Counted from the stretch's first letter, positions 28,501 to 36,094 are shown. The stretch: DNA of 64,000 bases from Flavobacteriales bacterium (GCA_016710965.1 JADJTW010000006.1:124001-188000); one strand, 5' to 3'. Notes: generated by a model from the letters alone, not told the origin. Made by a program: numbers and translations.

Positions 28501-29954
28501 GTGATGGAACGGAGCGTACCGGTCACGTCATCGATATTGGGAACAGCCGTCGCCGTAGTGCCACCAGCAGGTGCGGCGGTGAAGCCGATCGTCGGCGGTG
28601 TGGCGCTGTTGTAAAGCCCGTTGCCATGCGCGTTCACCGTGATGGTGGAGATGCTGCGGTTGATCAGTCCGCCGTTAGAACGCGCGGTGTTGTCGATGTG
28701 CAGCTTGTTGTTGGTGGTGAGGGTGCCGGCGGTGGCGCCCAGGTTGTTGGTCACCAGGTCCTGCGATGTGGATATCGTGCAGTTGGCGTTGGTGGCGAAG
28801 AGCAGGTTCTGGATCATGCCACGCCCTTCGGTATCGGCCAGCCAGGTGCCGCTGCCGCCCAAGGTCTGCGTGCCGCTCGGCGCCAGGAACCAAAGGACCG
28901 TGCCACCGGAAGCCAGGCTCGCGAAGCCGTTGTTGATGAAGTCGCCATTGATATTGATCGTGGCGCCGCCCGTGGTGAGCGTCCCAGCACCCGTCGGACC
29001 GTGCGCCCGGAACTCGCCGCCGGGATCGATGGTGAGGTTCGTGCAGGTGAGGGTGTTCACCGTCGCACTAGGCGTGGTGGTGGTGATCCACTGCATCTTG
29101 CCTTGGACCGTAAGGTCGACGAGGCTCAGGCTCTGGTTCACCACGATGGTGGAACCAGCAGGGATGACGACGTTGCCGCCGGGAGGCACGGAGCCGCCCA
29201 CCCAACTGGCCGGACTGTTCCAAAGACCACCCAGAGCGCTGGCGGTATAGGTGGGAGGTGTTGCACTGCTGGTGAGCGAGACGTTATCGACCGCATGAGG
29301 AGGCTGCGTACCAAGGCTCGTGTCGCTCTTCCATCCGAAGATCAGGCGGAACGTGGTGCCAGCCAAGGCGGGAGGCAAAGTGGCCGCGAAGGTTTGCACA
29401 CCAACGGTGCCTAAAGTGGTGTTCCCCACGAACGTAGCGCCCGTGATCCCAGCGGGTACGTTGTTCAGGCCGCTTCCTGGGTATACGTTGGTCCCAACCG
29501 GGGTAAGGCTTGTGGGAGCGGTGAAGACCTGGACCAAGTCCCAACTCGATTCGCCTTGTCCTTGCCAGTTGAACGTGAGCAGGATGAAGGTTTCACCAGC
29601 TGGTACTGTTACATCCCGGTAGAAGTAGTTGACTTCCCCGGTCAGCGCTCCTCCAGTATCATAGGTCCAGTTCAATGGGGAGTTCGTCGCCGACGGATAT
29701 GCGCTCTGACCCGCGAACGGTGCGCCGGTTGGCACCGATCCGATTACCCAAGGGTTCACGGCCGAGTTCGAAACAATCCAGTTATTGTCGATGAAAGCAG
29801 GGCCCAGATCGAAGTCGCCGCCGTTGGCAGGTCCGATCAAGGTGGTTTGCGCGCTGATCGAATTGATCAGAGCGGCCAAAGCGAACAGCAATGGCATCCG
29901 AAGCCACCACGTCCGGGGCGTGGCCTGCTTGCGGTTGGGGTTGAAAGTGATCAT
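19509..29954 (-). CDS. 3481-residue giant surface protein 4 with T9SS signal
   Basis: The protein opens with a signal peptide (PLLFALAALINSISA-QTTL). After a beta-sandwich N-domain comes a long beta-helix-like region with GGTGYTSAPTVT-type glycine repeats (about residues 490-710). It then carries several GEVED-type domains (DWNNN, DWNQDGDW and DYNQDG motifs followed by GETEDYC/GETEDF), a CUB-like domain homologous to that in protein 1, Ig/PKD-like repeats (SPATYLSATT…TVTATVPGGC), a short acidic calcium-binding segment (DTDGDGLPDCDDECP), the ~370-residue shared module and a T9SS sorting domain ([16 protein letters not shown] to RLVIQP). It is the largest gene in the window and uninterrupted. 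Such proteins act at the cell surface in adhesion or gliding; that role here is inferred. Confidence 0.92.
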   Translation of the reverse strand: MITFNPNRKQATPRTWWLRMPLLFALAALINSISAQTTLIGPANGGDFDLGPAFIDNNWIVSNSAVNPWVIGSVPTGAPFAGQSAYPSATNSPLNWTYDTGGALTGEVNYFYRDVTVPAGETFILLTFNWQGQGESSWDLVQVFTAPTSLTPVGTNVYPGSGLNNVPAGITGATFVGNTTLGTVGVQTFAATLPPALAGTTFRLIFGWKSDTSLGTQPPHAVDNVSLTSSATPPTYTASALGGLWNSPASWVGGSVPPGGNVVIPAGSTIVVNQSLSLVDLTVQGKMQWITTTTPSATVNTLTCTNLTIDPGGEFRAHGPTGAGTLTTGGATININGDFINNGFASLASGGTVLWFLAPSGTQTLGGSGTWLADTEGRGMIQNLLFATNANCTISTSQDLVTNNLGATAGTLTTNNKLHIDNTARSNGGLINRSISTITVNAHGNGLYNSATPPTIGFTAAPAGGTTATAVPNIDDVTGTLRSITITNPGDGYRTAPTVTITGGTGTGATAVAHLYSSFMFGTICQGQKSGTASTSGTINIPSNQGVYVGVTAGGTGYSSAPNIGVALPTLFLNLMENVGSAGGSGYTSAPTVTFSGGGALTQATGVAVVTSGQVTSVSITGGGTGYTSAPTITLTGGGGTGALCVFDPAHLPTFSANIDATTGMLVSVTTTNPGFGYLAAPTVSLNPAAGAGGATVNATLVSRASLYNLIHNWFAPSPTNVQHTESAFIPTNRRINAHSLTNALGVGMALTNNLTLYASAPMPTFTGPINMGGNTLAFDHPTYAGVTGSATVYVENGSIRYRFLGNTLNVARPFPFNSYDGIGFVNLLWNSGTVSPGTVDVAGSTIISVRATYLGAPTGANAVGARTLRVETFGGLYGNNPSLRLCFNALDAIGGASDQPNLFIGQSSAQSGPWTVRSDASGAGALPASGNRTTATAAPGPIASGDEYFAWYSTLPACTGDPAPGNTLSTTTNACPSVNFTLSLENIVSGAGVTYQWESADDVAFTVNPANLGTLTTQVTNQTTAKYYRCLVTCTNSTETEYSTPILVNMGGPCQCNAYCAVTNFGDGACITGVQINTLASTTGACVPNPGYTLRGETTTLQRGLTYPITVDVNNLVYGGGIVSVWFDWNNNFVFEASEWFQPYTAGTTGSVNVPVPLSATLGTIRMRVRSRGQGNVNGAGDGCLANMGSGTCEDFCITIEDPPPCAGPPAANTALSSSATVCSGANFTLSLQDGYAFSGITYQWQSADDAAFTVNLTNLGTSNTEVTNQTSAKYYRCVIECTNTSDVINSASVLVDMNTSACACTAYNLIGIAGNAADEDITVCTVGSMTNPTVCNTLAPGPGSVASLYSNFTGSVVGPSADQGAVVPFTVGQGTLCGGTWGNGVKIYVDWNQDGDWLDLDEEAYSQPTAASGVNVQTGSFVVPVTAAPGTTRMRVVVIETTFPNATNYAHTGYTWGETEDYCFTVTVPPPCDAPPAANTTLSTAASVCIGVNFTLSLQDIVPGSGITYQWESADDNAFTVNVTSLGTGTSQVTSQSTAKYYRCAITCGNPGGGTTYSTPVLVNMNLFYSCYCQSVPNNTIDEEIYSVTVNGNQVGNIPIGTACTTPAPGAGSILFRYSNWVTGATPHFSVNQGVNAPFIIEENECDGATFFSFGSSIWIDYNQDGDYLDVGEQVFVEPATLVGPRNVVGSFTAPLSSLLGLTGMRVIAAEGVSGAGLVPCLNGYGYGETEDFLVEILPPPSPAQATATINDDCNLDTYTITVNIANFGSGTPGDISYTVNNGTPVVIPAVLGNNTIPTSGSFLQSDVVNITVTNNTISDLLMGNHYGGCPIDVICGNTVTINHCYGNQDPRTFTFIGSNVNETLTLTFVSGTMDPNDVIRAYSGTDNQGPPIPALTGSFANLGVPQVTGTTDFGYNSMFVEIDSDPSNSCQDNQQTTWVFEVECTPGCVDPDGSATYDLCTQLITVNLDFDGDGATAGIRHIIDGGTPVDITGLNAPWVEVLGPFTPGQSVQVFLLHESDGGCNRNLGTYNIVAPTGQPTLVVGASPAVICAGQNSTLSAVASGGPGGIAQYVFQSATGGVLADMTGAAVLLGTGFDDTASPMTALGFSLAYGNTNYTQFSACSNGQLSFAGLNANLGNDLANSTPRPVLTAWWDDLHTGSDGYVQHKLFGSPGSYIRVVEWKVRDYPGAGLPTTMLMQMWIYQSGVIELRYGPASAVSDGGASIGISGVSAGVFQSVTSPANTVSTVTENISNSVWPGNGTIYRWLLPEVTGTTYDWSPATYLSATTGGTVTASAVAGTTTYTVTATVPGGCPESEDVTVTVNPPISSASITPDPANLCSGGGSIVLTATPNDGLGPYTYAWTGPGGPAGNSQTQSVSTTGLWSCLVSDACGGSTTASVTVGTTTQPTVNITDGGTPICVGGSITLTANTVGGTSWLWSGPAPVGGQTTQQVTITGLTVAHNGVYSVVASDGGCNSVPATYTLTVGTLGIATATATPSSVCPGGNSQLLATGTTPALVVTITGGGFTDEVDWTLTNASSVVVGSGVEPGGAGTFPIANPGASPYVLFVETQGTFNDNTITYTVTCGGTTILTGFLGAGLTFTSAPVACSASYTFAWSPATFLSATNIANPVASNVTATTTYTVTATNGQGCESMLDVTLTVDPLAVPQIQSVTATPNPVCEGSNSQLQVNMPGGAGVYCIPALSTGCTFPDIITNVVMAGISRTSLCDNLSGSNGYSLFTTPTGALVAGTSGNAYTVETGGDIEGAAAWIDYNQDGSFSAGEQVFNAFIGTNPATYAGVFSVPANALNGPTRMRVRCTYNTAPAGPCTGGTWGETEDYTVVISGGSSLYTFAWSPATYLSSTTAANPLASAVTATTPYSVTVTDGSGCSSVGNVTVNVLPLPVVTCGGPYGPYCVNDADATLTGSPSGGTWSGTGVTPGGIFDPSVGSQTLTYSYNDGSCTNTCQVSITVFTVDTDGDGLPDCDDECPLIYGEIGDACDAGPLFVLGEIDPSCNCIGVACTTNLAIDFQTDGVTNIQWELRTMGSNILVQSGGGVYPQSPAYVINTCLPDGDFYLRVTSDLGGIVQNGVQGGYILRTLGPNQRVIDNRNNFLSGLTSQIAGGEGFHIPMGIDRLIWTSCDRLDWRTGEYVVANDNPDVTAEWGVGTQTDDGYEMWFYNPNGGYSFRRFHSHAVSDGFAPANATRACHIKINNWPAVNHIPDGVLLNTKVRGRVNGVNAEWGPSCRFKRDEVRAQCPLTKLMDIPGNQYLSCGATRAIGNGQVNMVHARPVTRVNGNAVQSANKYQFRFRIPAENFTLVKTSATGNYWVNTMGLTNCKTYQVDVRASFDNGATWCTDWVLPFLTDPWGDVCLLNTACSGDGGGQNMSTSSDANVGLYPNPNRGDQVRLSIDQVEEGVNTVSVDIIDAFGKRVSARTIAVQDGFVNSIIDLDGSLAAGMYMVNITAGDAFYTERLVIQP
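28000..28520 (-). repeat. GxGYxxAPTVTI glycine-rich repeat tract
   Basis: Within surface gene 4 at least five imperfect units follow each other with the core GxGYxxAPT followed by V/I, T and a GGG-rich turn (for example GGTGYTSAPTITLTGGG and GDGYRTAPTVTITGG). The regular spacing suggests a beta-solenoid. Confidence 0.65.
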
Positions 29955-29961
29955 CGTTTCT

Positions 29962-29971
29962 GGTTTTGGTT
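29962..29971 (-). promoter_or_regulatory. AACCAAAACC leader element, surface gene 4
   Basis: The decamer AACCAAAACC ends 7 bases before the ATG at 29954 on the minus strand, the same distance as in surface gene 3. Confidence 0.5.
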
Positions 29972-30483
29972 GCGTGATAGGGGAGTGGTTCGAGGTTCAG
30001 GAACGGCCAAGTGATGGCCGCAGGGGTTCTGGTCAAAAGCGTGAAGCCCCGTCCAGCGCGCGTTTCCGAGCATTGGGCCGAGGCAGTCGAGAAGCCGTTA
30101 AGTGGGGAGCGTTCAATGGAGCGATAGGCAGAGGTTCATCAGAGCGCGTGCAATGTATCCGGGACTTATTCACAAAACAAAGGGAATATTTTTCTCCACC
30201 AGCGGCAACCACGTGTGCGAGGCATCGTTAGCAGTGCCTCTCGTCGCTACAGCCCCTGCTGGCAAAGACGCTGCATAGGATCGGGCGGGGTGCATCCGGT
30301 ATGAGGCTGCTGCCTTCATCATTTCGCGCATGGTCGTTCTGGCTGACAGACGTTCGGCATTGCTCGGGTCGAGGTCGTCCAAAGTAGATGGTTCAATGTA
30401 TCGAAGGTGCGATCGGTTGATAAGATCCGCGCTGGCACGATGCCATTGAAAGAGGTTTGGCGGGTCGTCCTTTCACGCTCTTC

Positions 30484-30490
30484 TATATTG
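30484..30490 (+). promoter_or_regulatory. candidate -7 box of nhaC (near-leaderless)
   Basis: TATATTG lies five bases before the ATG at 30496. A -7 element this close implies an mRNA starting at or beside the start codon. The match to TAnnTTTG is imperfect. Confidence 0.35.
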
Positions 30491-30495
30491 CCCCC

Positions 30496-31947
30496 ATGCA
30501 GTCGAGCACGCAGCCCAGACCGCCAGCGCTCTGGCAGGCGTGCGTTCCGCTGGTCCTCCTGGTGATGTTGCTCGCCACCAACGTGGTGGTCTTCGGCGAC
30601 GCGGGCCTCGACGGTCCGAATCAGCTCGCGCTGCTCTTCGCAGCGAGCGTGGCCCTGGGGATCGGCCTGCTCAACAGGCATGGTTTCGATGAGCTGCTCG
30701 AGCATGTGGTGCGGAGCATCGGCACAGCGTTGAGCGCACTGCTCATCCTCCTGCTCATCGGCGCGCTGGCGGGCACCTGGCTCATCAGCGGCATCGTGCC
30801 GGCCATGATCGATCACGGCCTCATGGTGCTTTCGCCGCAGGTCTTCCTGGTCGCGGCCTGCTTGGTTTGCTGCATCGTATCACTGGCCACGGGCAGTTCG
30901 TGGAGCACGGTGGCCACGGTGGGCATCGCGCTGCTGGGCATCGGCAAGGCCATGGGCATGCACGAGGGGCTCATCGCTGGGGCCATCATCAGCGGTGCCT
31001 ACTTCGGCGACAAGCTCAGTCCGCTCAGCGACACCACCAACCTGGCACCTGCCGTGGCGGGCACTGATCTGTTCTCGCATGTGCGCTACATGATGCTTAC
31101 CACCGTGCCGTCGATCAGCATCGCATTGTTGATCTTCCTGGTGATCGGTTTGTTCTCTTCATCGAACGGCGGTGTTGCTGATGTGGCGAGCCTGCATGCT
31201 GCGATCGCTTCCAAGTTCCGCATCACCGGATGGCTGTACCTGGTGCCCGTGGCGGTCATCGTCATGATCTGGCGCAAGGTGCCCGCGCTGCCCGCGCTCT
31301 TCATCGGCATGTTGCTGGGCGCGCTGTTCGCGGTGCTGTTCCAGCGTCCGCTGCTCGCCGAGCTCGCTGGAGGCAGTACGGTGAAGGATATGTACAAGGT
31401 GCTGCTCACCACCATGGGCACCGGTGGCAGGATCGTCACGGGCAATTCCACGGTGGACGATCTGCTCACCGCCAAGGGCATGTACGGCATGCTCAAGACC
31501 ATCTGGCTCATCCTCTGCGCCATGACCTTCGGCGGCGCCATGGAAGGAGCGGGCCTCCTGCAGCGTATCACGGCAGCCATCATGTCGCGCGTGAAAGGCG
31601 ACGGCTCGTTGATCGCCACCACGGCGGCCAGTTGCGTCTTCGTGAATGCCACGGCATCGGACCAGTACCTGAGCATCGTCGTTCCCGGGCGCATGTTCGC
31701 ACCGGTCTTCCGGCAACGGGGCTTGCACGCGAAAGTGCTCAGCCGCACCTTGGAGGACAGCGGCACGGTCACGAGCGCGTTGGTCCCCTGGAACACCTGC
31801 GGGGCGTACATGACAGGGGTGCTCGGTGTGGCCACCATGACCTACCTGCCCTTCTGCTTCTTCAATATCATCAGTCCGTTCATGACGGTGCTGCACGGCT
31901 TCATGGGCTGGCGCATCGCGCGCATCCAGCCGACCAAGCCTCTGTAA
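30496..31947 (+). CDS. nhaC: NhaC-family Na+/H+ antiporter
   Basis: This 483-residue membrane protein has about 11-12 hydrophobic helices and the NhaC signature stretches SLATGSSWSTVATVGIALLGIG, SGAYFGDKLSPLSDTTNLAPA and SALVPWNTCGAYMTGVLG. NhaC members exchange external protons for internal sodium across the inner membrane and serve pH and sodium homeostasis; some relatives exchange malate and lactate, so the ion partner is inferred from family. I chose the ATG at 30496 (MQSSTQPRPP) because the upstream extension is not membrane-protein-like and a -7-like box overlaps it. Downstream, a MORN-like secreted protein follows after 33 bases on the same strand. Confidence 0.9.
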   Translation: MQSSTQPRPPALWQACVPLVLLVMLLATNVVVFGDAGLDGPNQLALLFAASVALGIGLLNRHGFDELLEHVVRSIGTALSALLILLLIGALAGTWLISGIVPAMIDHGLMVLSPQVFLVAACLVCCIVSLATGSSWSTVATVGIALLGIGKAMGMHEGLIAGAIISGAYFGDKLSPLSDTTNLAPAVAGTDLFSHVRYMMLTTVPSISIALLIFLVIGLFSSSNGGVADVASLHAAIASKFRITGWLYLVPVAVIVMIWRKVPALPALFIGMLLGALFAVLFQRPLLAELAGGSTVKDMYKVLLTTMGTGGRIVTGNSTVDDLLTAKGMYGMLKTIWLILCAMTFGGAMEGAGLLQRITAAIMSRVKGDGSLIATTAASCVFVNATASDQYLSIVVPGRMFAPVFRQRGLHAKVLSRTLEDSGTVTSALVPWNTCGAYMTGVLGVATMTYLPFCFFNIISPFMTVLHGFMGWRIARIQPTKPL

Positions 31948-31980
31948 CCGGTATCGTGTTGCGGCCGTTGAACCCGGCCG

Positions 31981-32730
31981 ATGAAGGTGCTTCACGCGCC
32001 CATCCTTTGGGGGGGGCTTCTCTTACCGATCGCTGGCTGGGCTCAGCCCGATACGCTGTTGCTTGCGCAGGACGAGCATTTCATCCTCGGCGATGCCGGC
32101 GACGATCCTTCGCCCGACCTCAATGTCTACGGCAACTTCGTGGCGCAATTGGGCGGCGATTCGGTGCGCGTGTGCGGACCCTTCCCCTGCACCGGCTGGG
32201 TGGAGGACCGGTATCCGAACGGACAGTTGAAGCATCGCGGCTATTACGATAGCGGCAAGCTTACGGTGTACAAGACCTATCACCCCAATGGCATATTGGA
32301 ACGCGACTACAAGTCGATCGACGATGTGAAGAGCGTGATGCGCACATGGCACAGCAACGGCATGCTGCGTTCGGAGACGCGCTTCGCGCGAGGCGAGACC
32401 TACCTGTACGAGGACCACTATCTGAACGGGCAGCTGCGCTATGCCGAGGAGCGCGATCGCAAGCAGCCCTATTTCACGCGCTTGGAATTGTACGCGGCCA
32501 CGGGCGAGCCCATCAGCCTGCTGCGACTGACTGATCGCGGGGCTGCTGAATTCCAACAGGAGGAATACCACCCCGGCGGGGCGCTCAAGTGCAAGGGACG
32601 TTCGCGGTACAATCCGGCACGCATGGATACCCAGCGTGTTGGCATGTGGACCTACTTCGATTCCGCCGGGAAGAAGGTGCGCGAAGAGGACTACATCGAT
32701 GGGAAGGTGCATGCGGAGCGCAACTACTGA
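31981..32730 (+). CDS. secreted MORN-repeat-like (YwqK-type) protein
   Basis: This 249-residue protein begins with a signal peptide ([23 protein letters not shown]). It contains several short repeats of the pattern [42 protein letters not shown] and [11 protein letters not shown], ending with [22 protein letters not shown]. These are typical of the MORN-like repeat proteins annotated as YwqK-family. In Bacteroidota such proteins are usually periplasmic or surface-exposed and of unknown function; the antitoxin name applied to YwqK relatives is not supported by anything here. It lies 33 bases downstream of nhaC and is followed by a strong hairpin. Confidence 0.8.
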   Translation: MKVLHAPILWGGLLLPIAGWAQPDTLLLAQDEHFILGDAGDDPSPDLNVYGNFVAQLGGDSVRVCGPFPCTGWVEDRYPNGQLKHRGYYDSGKLTVYKTYHPNGILERDYKSIDDVKSVMRTWHSNGMLRSETRFARGETYLYEDHYLNGQLRYAEERDRKQPYFTRLELYAATGEPISLLRLTDRGAAEFQQEEYHPGGALKCKGRSRYNPARMDTQRVGMWTYFDSAGKKVREEDYIDGKVHAERNY

Positions 32731-32744
32731 TGGCAGCGACTGCA

Positions 32745-32780
32745 ACGAAGAAGCCCCGCCGATCGGCGGGGCTTCTTCGT
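32745..32780. terminator. bidirectional terminator between MORN-like gene and dnaK
   Basis: A long perfect stem (ACGAAGAAGCCCCGCC with GGCGGGGCTTCTTCGT) with a 4-base loop lies between the convergent genes ending at 32730 and 32848. The A-rich left arm and T-rich right arm make it suitable for both strands. Confidence 0.85.
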
Positions 32781-32847
32781 TCTTTCCTGTGGTCGTTCGC
32801 GGTGCGGCCTTCGCGCGGCCAAGTAACAGGCCGTGGATCTTCGGCCC

Positions 32848-34752
32848 CTACTTGTCCTTCACTTCCTCGAAGTCCACATCCTTCACTTCGCTATCGGCGG
32901 TGTTGCTGCTGTTGGCTCCGTTCGCGGCGCCTCCATTGTCCTGCGCCTGTTGTGCGGCTTTGTACATCTCCTCGCTCGCTGCGGCGAACACCGTATTCAG
33001 CTCGGCCACCAGCTTATCGCACGCTTCGGTGTCTTGCACTTTGTGCGCATCCTTCAGGCGGCCCAGCACATCCTCGATCGGCTTGCGCTTGTCCTCGGGG
33101 ATCTTGTCGCCGAACTCCTTCAGCTGCTTCTCCGTCTGGAAGATGAGGCTGTCGGCCTGGTTCAGCTTGTCCACGCGCTCGCGGGCCTGCTTGTCGGCAT
33201 CGGCGTTGGCCTCGGCTTCCTTCTTCATCTTCTCGATCTCGTCCTTGCTCAAGCCGCTGCTGGCTTCTATGCGGATGCTCTGTTCCTTGCCCGTGGCCTT
33301 GTCCTTAGCGCTCACGTGCAGGATGCCGTTGGCGTCGATGTCGAAGGTCACTTCGATCTGCGGCACGCCGCGCGGTGCGGGCGGAATGCCATCGAGGTGG
33401 AAGCGACCGATGGTGCGGTTGCCGTTGGCCATGGGGCGCTCTCCTTGCAGTACATGGATCTCCACGCTCGGCTGGCTGTCGCTGGCCGTGCTGAAGGTCT
33501 CGCTCTTCTTGGTGGGTATGGTGGTGTTGGATTCGATGAGCTTGGTCATCACGCCGCCCATGGTCTCGATGCCCAGGCTCAGCGGGGTCACGTCGAGCAG
33601 GAGCACGTCTTTCACATCGCCGGTGAGCACGCCGCCCTGGATGGCCGCGCCGATGGCGACCACTTCATCGGGGTTCACGCCCTTGCTGGGCTCCTTGCCG
33701 AAGAACTTCTTCACCGCTTCCTGGATCGCCGGGATGCGCGTGCTTCCGCCCACGAGGATCACCTCGTCGATGTCGGTGGTCTTGAGGCCTGCGTTGCGCA
33801 ATGCGCTCTCGCACGGTGCGATGGTGCGCTTGATGAGGCTGTCGGCGAGCTGCTCGAACTTGGCGCGTGTGAGGCTGCGCACCAAGTGCTGCGGAATGCC
33901 ATCCACGGGCATGATGTAGGGCAGGTTGATCTCGCTGCTCGCCGTGGAGCTCAATTCGATCTTGGCTTTCTCGGCAGCGTCCTTCAAGCGCTGCAGGGCC
34001 ATGGGGTCCTTGCGCAGGTCGATGCTGTATTGCTCCTTGAACTCTTCGGCCAGCCAGTCGATGATCACTTGATCGAAGTCGTCGCCGCCCAGGTGGGTGT
34101 CGCCATCGGTGCTTTTCACTTCGAACACGCCGTCGCCCAGTTCCAGCACGCTCACGTCGTGCGTGCCGCCTCCGCAATCGAAGACCACGATCTTCTGGTC
34201 CTTGTGCTTCTTGTCCAGGCCATAAGCCAGCGCTGCTGCCGTGGGTTCGTTGATGATGCGGCGCACCTTCAGGCCGGCGATCTCGCCGGCTTCCTTGGTG
34301 GCCTGGCGTTGCGCGTCGTTGAAGTAGGCCGGCACGGTGATCACCGCTTCGGTGACCGTGGTGCCCAGGTAGTCCTCGGCGGTCTTCTTCATTTTCTGCA
34401 GGATCATGGCGCTGATCTCCTGCGGGGTGTAGTGCCGGTCGCCGATGGCCACGCGCGGGGTGCTGTTGGCACCGCGCTCCACCGTGTACGGCATGCGCGA
34501 CACTTCCTTGGCGCACTCATCGAAGGAGTTGCCCATGAAGCGCTTGATGGAGTAGATCGTGTTCCTCGGGTTGGTGATGGCCTGGCGCTTGGCCGGATCG
34601 CCCACTTTGCGTTCACCGCCCTCCACGAACGCCACTACGCTGGGCGTGGTGCGCTTGCCTTCACTGTTGGCGATCACAACGGGCTCATTGCCCTCCATCA
34701 CGGACACGCAGCTGTTGGTGGTGCCCAGGTCGATCCCGATGATCTTGCTCAT
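32848..34752 (-). CDS. dnaK: molecular chaperone DnaK (Hsp70)
   Basis: This is a full-length 634-residue Hsp70. It begins [18 protein letters not shown] (ATP phosphate-1 motif), continues with [29 protein letters not shown], the [12 protein letters not shown] phosphate-2 loop and [13 protein letters not shown]. It has the [15 protein letters not shown] linker to the substrate-binding domain, and ends with a Gly/Ala/Asn-rich tail and the conserved [13 protein letters not shown] end. It refolds and protects cytosolic proteins with DnaJ and GrpE, neither of which is adjacent. The phosphate-2 loop reads GGGTHDVS where GGGTFDVS is usual, a minor change. The upstream region is separate from the lipoprotein gene by a terminator, so dnaK probably has its own promoter. 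Confidence 0.98.
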   Translation of the reverse strand: MSKIIGIDLGTTNSCVSVMEGNEPVVIANSEGKRTTPSVVAFVEGGERKVGDPAKRQAITNPRNTIYSIKRFMGNSFDECAKEVSRMPYTVERGANSTPRVAIGDRHYTPQEISAMILQKMKKTAEDYLGTTVTEAVITVPAYFNDAQRQATKEAGEIAGLKVRRIINEPTAAALAYGLDKKHKDQKIVVFDCGGGTHDVSVLELGDGVFEVKSTDGDTHLGGDDFDQVIIDWLAEEFKEQYSIDLRKDPMALQRLKDAAEKAKIELSSTASSEINLPYIMPVDGIPQHLVRSLTRAKFEQLADSLIKRTIAPCESALRNAGLKTTDIDEVILVGGSTRIPAIQEAVKKFFGKEPSKGVNPDEVVAIGAAIQGGVLTGDVKDVLLLDVTPLSLGIETMGGVMTKLIESNTTIPTKKSETFSTASDSQPSVEIHVLQGERPMANGNRTIGRFHLDGIPPAPRGVPQIEVTFDIDANGILHVSAKDKATGKEQSIRIEASSGLSKDEIEKMKKEAEANADADKQARERVDKLNQADSLIFQTEKQLKEFGDKIPEDKRKPIEDVLGRLKDAHKVQDTEACDKLVAELNTVFAAASEEMYKAAQQAQDNGGAANGANSSNTADSEVKDVDFEEVKDK

Positions 34753-34878
34753 TTGTCTTGGTGTTGTGGCCTTTCCGCAGTAGCCGGAGGACCCGTGTCA
34801 AAGGTTTTTGTCGCCGCCCCGGGATCAATGACTATGCCACTGGAGACGGATCGGCCAAGGGCTGCCAAGGAAGGAGAA

Positions 34879-34905
34879 AGCCCGCCAGTATCGCGGGCCT
34901 TCGTG
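34879..34905 (-). terminator. terminator after the 34930 lipoprotein gene
   Basis: On the minus strand AGGCCCGC pairs with GCGGGCT across a 7-base loop and is followed by TTCTCCTT. It lies about 30 bases beyond the stop codon and upstream of dnaK. Confidence 0.6.
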
Positions 34906-34929
34906 GCTGTCAGACTGACAGAATGAACA

Positions 34930-35982
34930 CTACTCGAACTGGAGGTCGGCGGTGTACGGGCCATTCTCCAACTCGTTGTTGGTGTTCCCGTTGATCTTCT
35001 TGCCGATGACGTTCTTGGTGTAGCGGCTGCCCCAGATGCCGAAGGCATTGGTGAGGTTGCTGTAGTCCGGGCGGTCTTCGATGATCCCGCTCACCGGTTC
35101 GGTCAGCGTCAGGTAGGTGTGGAAATCCTCGTTGGCCACAGAGACCAGGAAGTCCATTCCGCGGAAGTGCCTGCTGCTGGCACTGGCCCAGGTGGGGTCG
35201 CTTTTCACATAGCCTGCCAGCCCGCTGAAGAAGCTCTCGCCAGCGAGGCTCAGCGCCAGGTCCTCGCCCCCGTCGATGGTGGTGGCCACGCGTGTGCCAA
35301 GGAGCGTGACATACTGCTTCGGGATGGTGTCGGCGCCGCGCACCTCGTCATACCTGAACCGGCAATGCACCACATAGCGCTTGCAATCGCGGCGGCTTTC
35401 CCAGTTGAATTCGTACTCGCCGTAGGCGGTGCCCTGGCTGTTCATGAGCCCCACGCGGCTGGTCTGTATCCCACTGGTGTCCTGGTCCACTGGGTGTATG
35501 GGGAAGTCGTTCACGATGGAGGTGGCGGAGGTGACTTCCTTGCCATTCACTACAAGCTTGATCCGGTACTTCCCTTCCTGATCAAGGAATACGCGGCCCG
35601 TGTTCAGCTGCGTGTAGAAGGGCGTGCGGAAGTAGAACATCTTCTGCACCGGCGCATTGAACGTGCCCGGATCCCGGTTGGTGATGAGCGTGTCGTGCAG
35701 GTCGTAGGTCTCCACCACGGTGCCGCTCCCATTGAGGCGTTCGACGACCGCTAGCGTGATGGCCTCTCCGCTGTACTCGTTGCTATCGGCCACCAAGGCC
35801 ATATCCAACGCGTTGCCTTCGCCCAGGAAGGCCTTGTTGATCTTCACCAGATGCACCGAGTCGCGCTGGTTCAGCAGCCCGTACACGATGGTGATGTCCT
35901 TGTATTCGGCATTGATGTCCAGGTCGGTGCTGCACCCTGCGAGGACGGCAGCGGCGAGCGCGGGAAGAAGGAGGTGCTTCAT
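34930..35982 (-). CDS. outer-membrane lipoprotein of unknown function (DUF4249-like)
   Basis: This 350-residue protein starts MKHLLLPALAAAVLAGC, a textbook lipoprotein signal with the cysteine at 17, followed by STDLDINAEYKDITIVYGLLNQRDSVHLVKINKAFLG. The short acidic tether then a beta-rich body resembles the DUF4249-like lipoproteins widespread in Bacteroidota, but I cannot confirm the family by eye. I start at the ATG at 35982, since the eight upstream codons are not signal-like. It is divergent from panB with 125 bases between starts. No catalytic motif is visible. Export to the outer membrane by Lol is inferred from the lipobox. Confidence 0.8.
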   Translation of the reverse strand: MKHLLLPALAAAVLAGCSTDLDINAEYKDITIVYGLLNQRDSVHLVKINKAFLGEGNALDMALVADSNEYSGEAITLAVVERLNGSGTVVETYDLHDTLITNRDPGTFNAPVQKMFYFRTPFYTQLNTGRVFLDQEGKYRIKLVVNGKEVTSATSIVNDFPIHPVDQDTSGIQTSRVGLMNSQGTAYGEYEFNWESRRDCKRYVVHCRFRYDEVRGADTIPKQYVTLLGTRVATTIDGGEDLALSLAGESFFSGLAGYVKSDPTWASASSRHFRGMDFLVSVANEDFHTYLTLTEPVSGIIEDRPDYSNLTNAFGIWGSRYTKNVIGKKINGNTNNELENGPYTADLQFE

Positions 35983-36094
35983 CAGGGTGAATGGGAAGGC
36001 GGCCAAAGATAGATGGCATAGCGATGGGGATACCGCGCTTCCATGAGCGGTACAATGCGCTCGGGCAACGGGGTATTGTTGGAGGCCACGCGGT

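Larger units (their letters stand above)
29955..30495. other. divergent intergenic region between giant gene 4 and nhaC
   Basis: About 540 bases without a supported gene. An A/T-rich patch near 30160-30200 stands out against the GC-rich surroundings and contains a minus-strand CCCTTTG (30178-30184) that could be a -7 box for the giant gene. The leader decamer is at 29962-29971. Confidence 0.5.

Noticed and set aside
29955..30495. Possible tRNA or riboswitch in the long intergenic region
   Set aside because: I could not find cloverleaf arms, conserved T-loop bases or riboswitch core sequences.
32833..34926. Long open frame antisense to dnaK
   Set aside because: Open frames opposite Hsp70 genes are a well-known codon-usage artefact. 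DnaK itself has all its motifs, and the antisense frame shows none.
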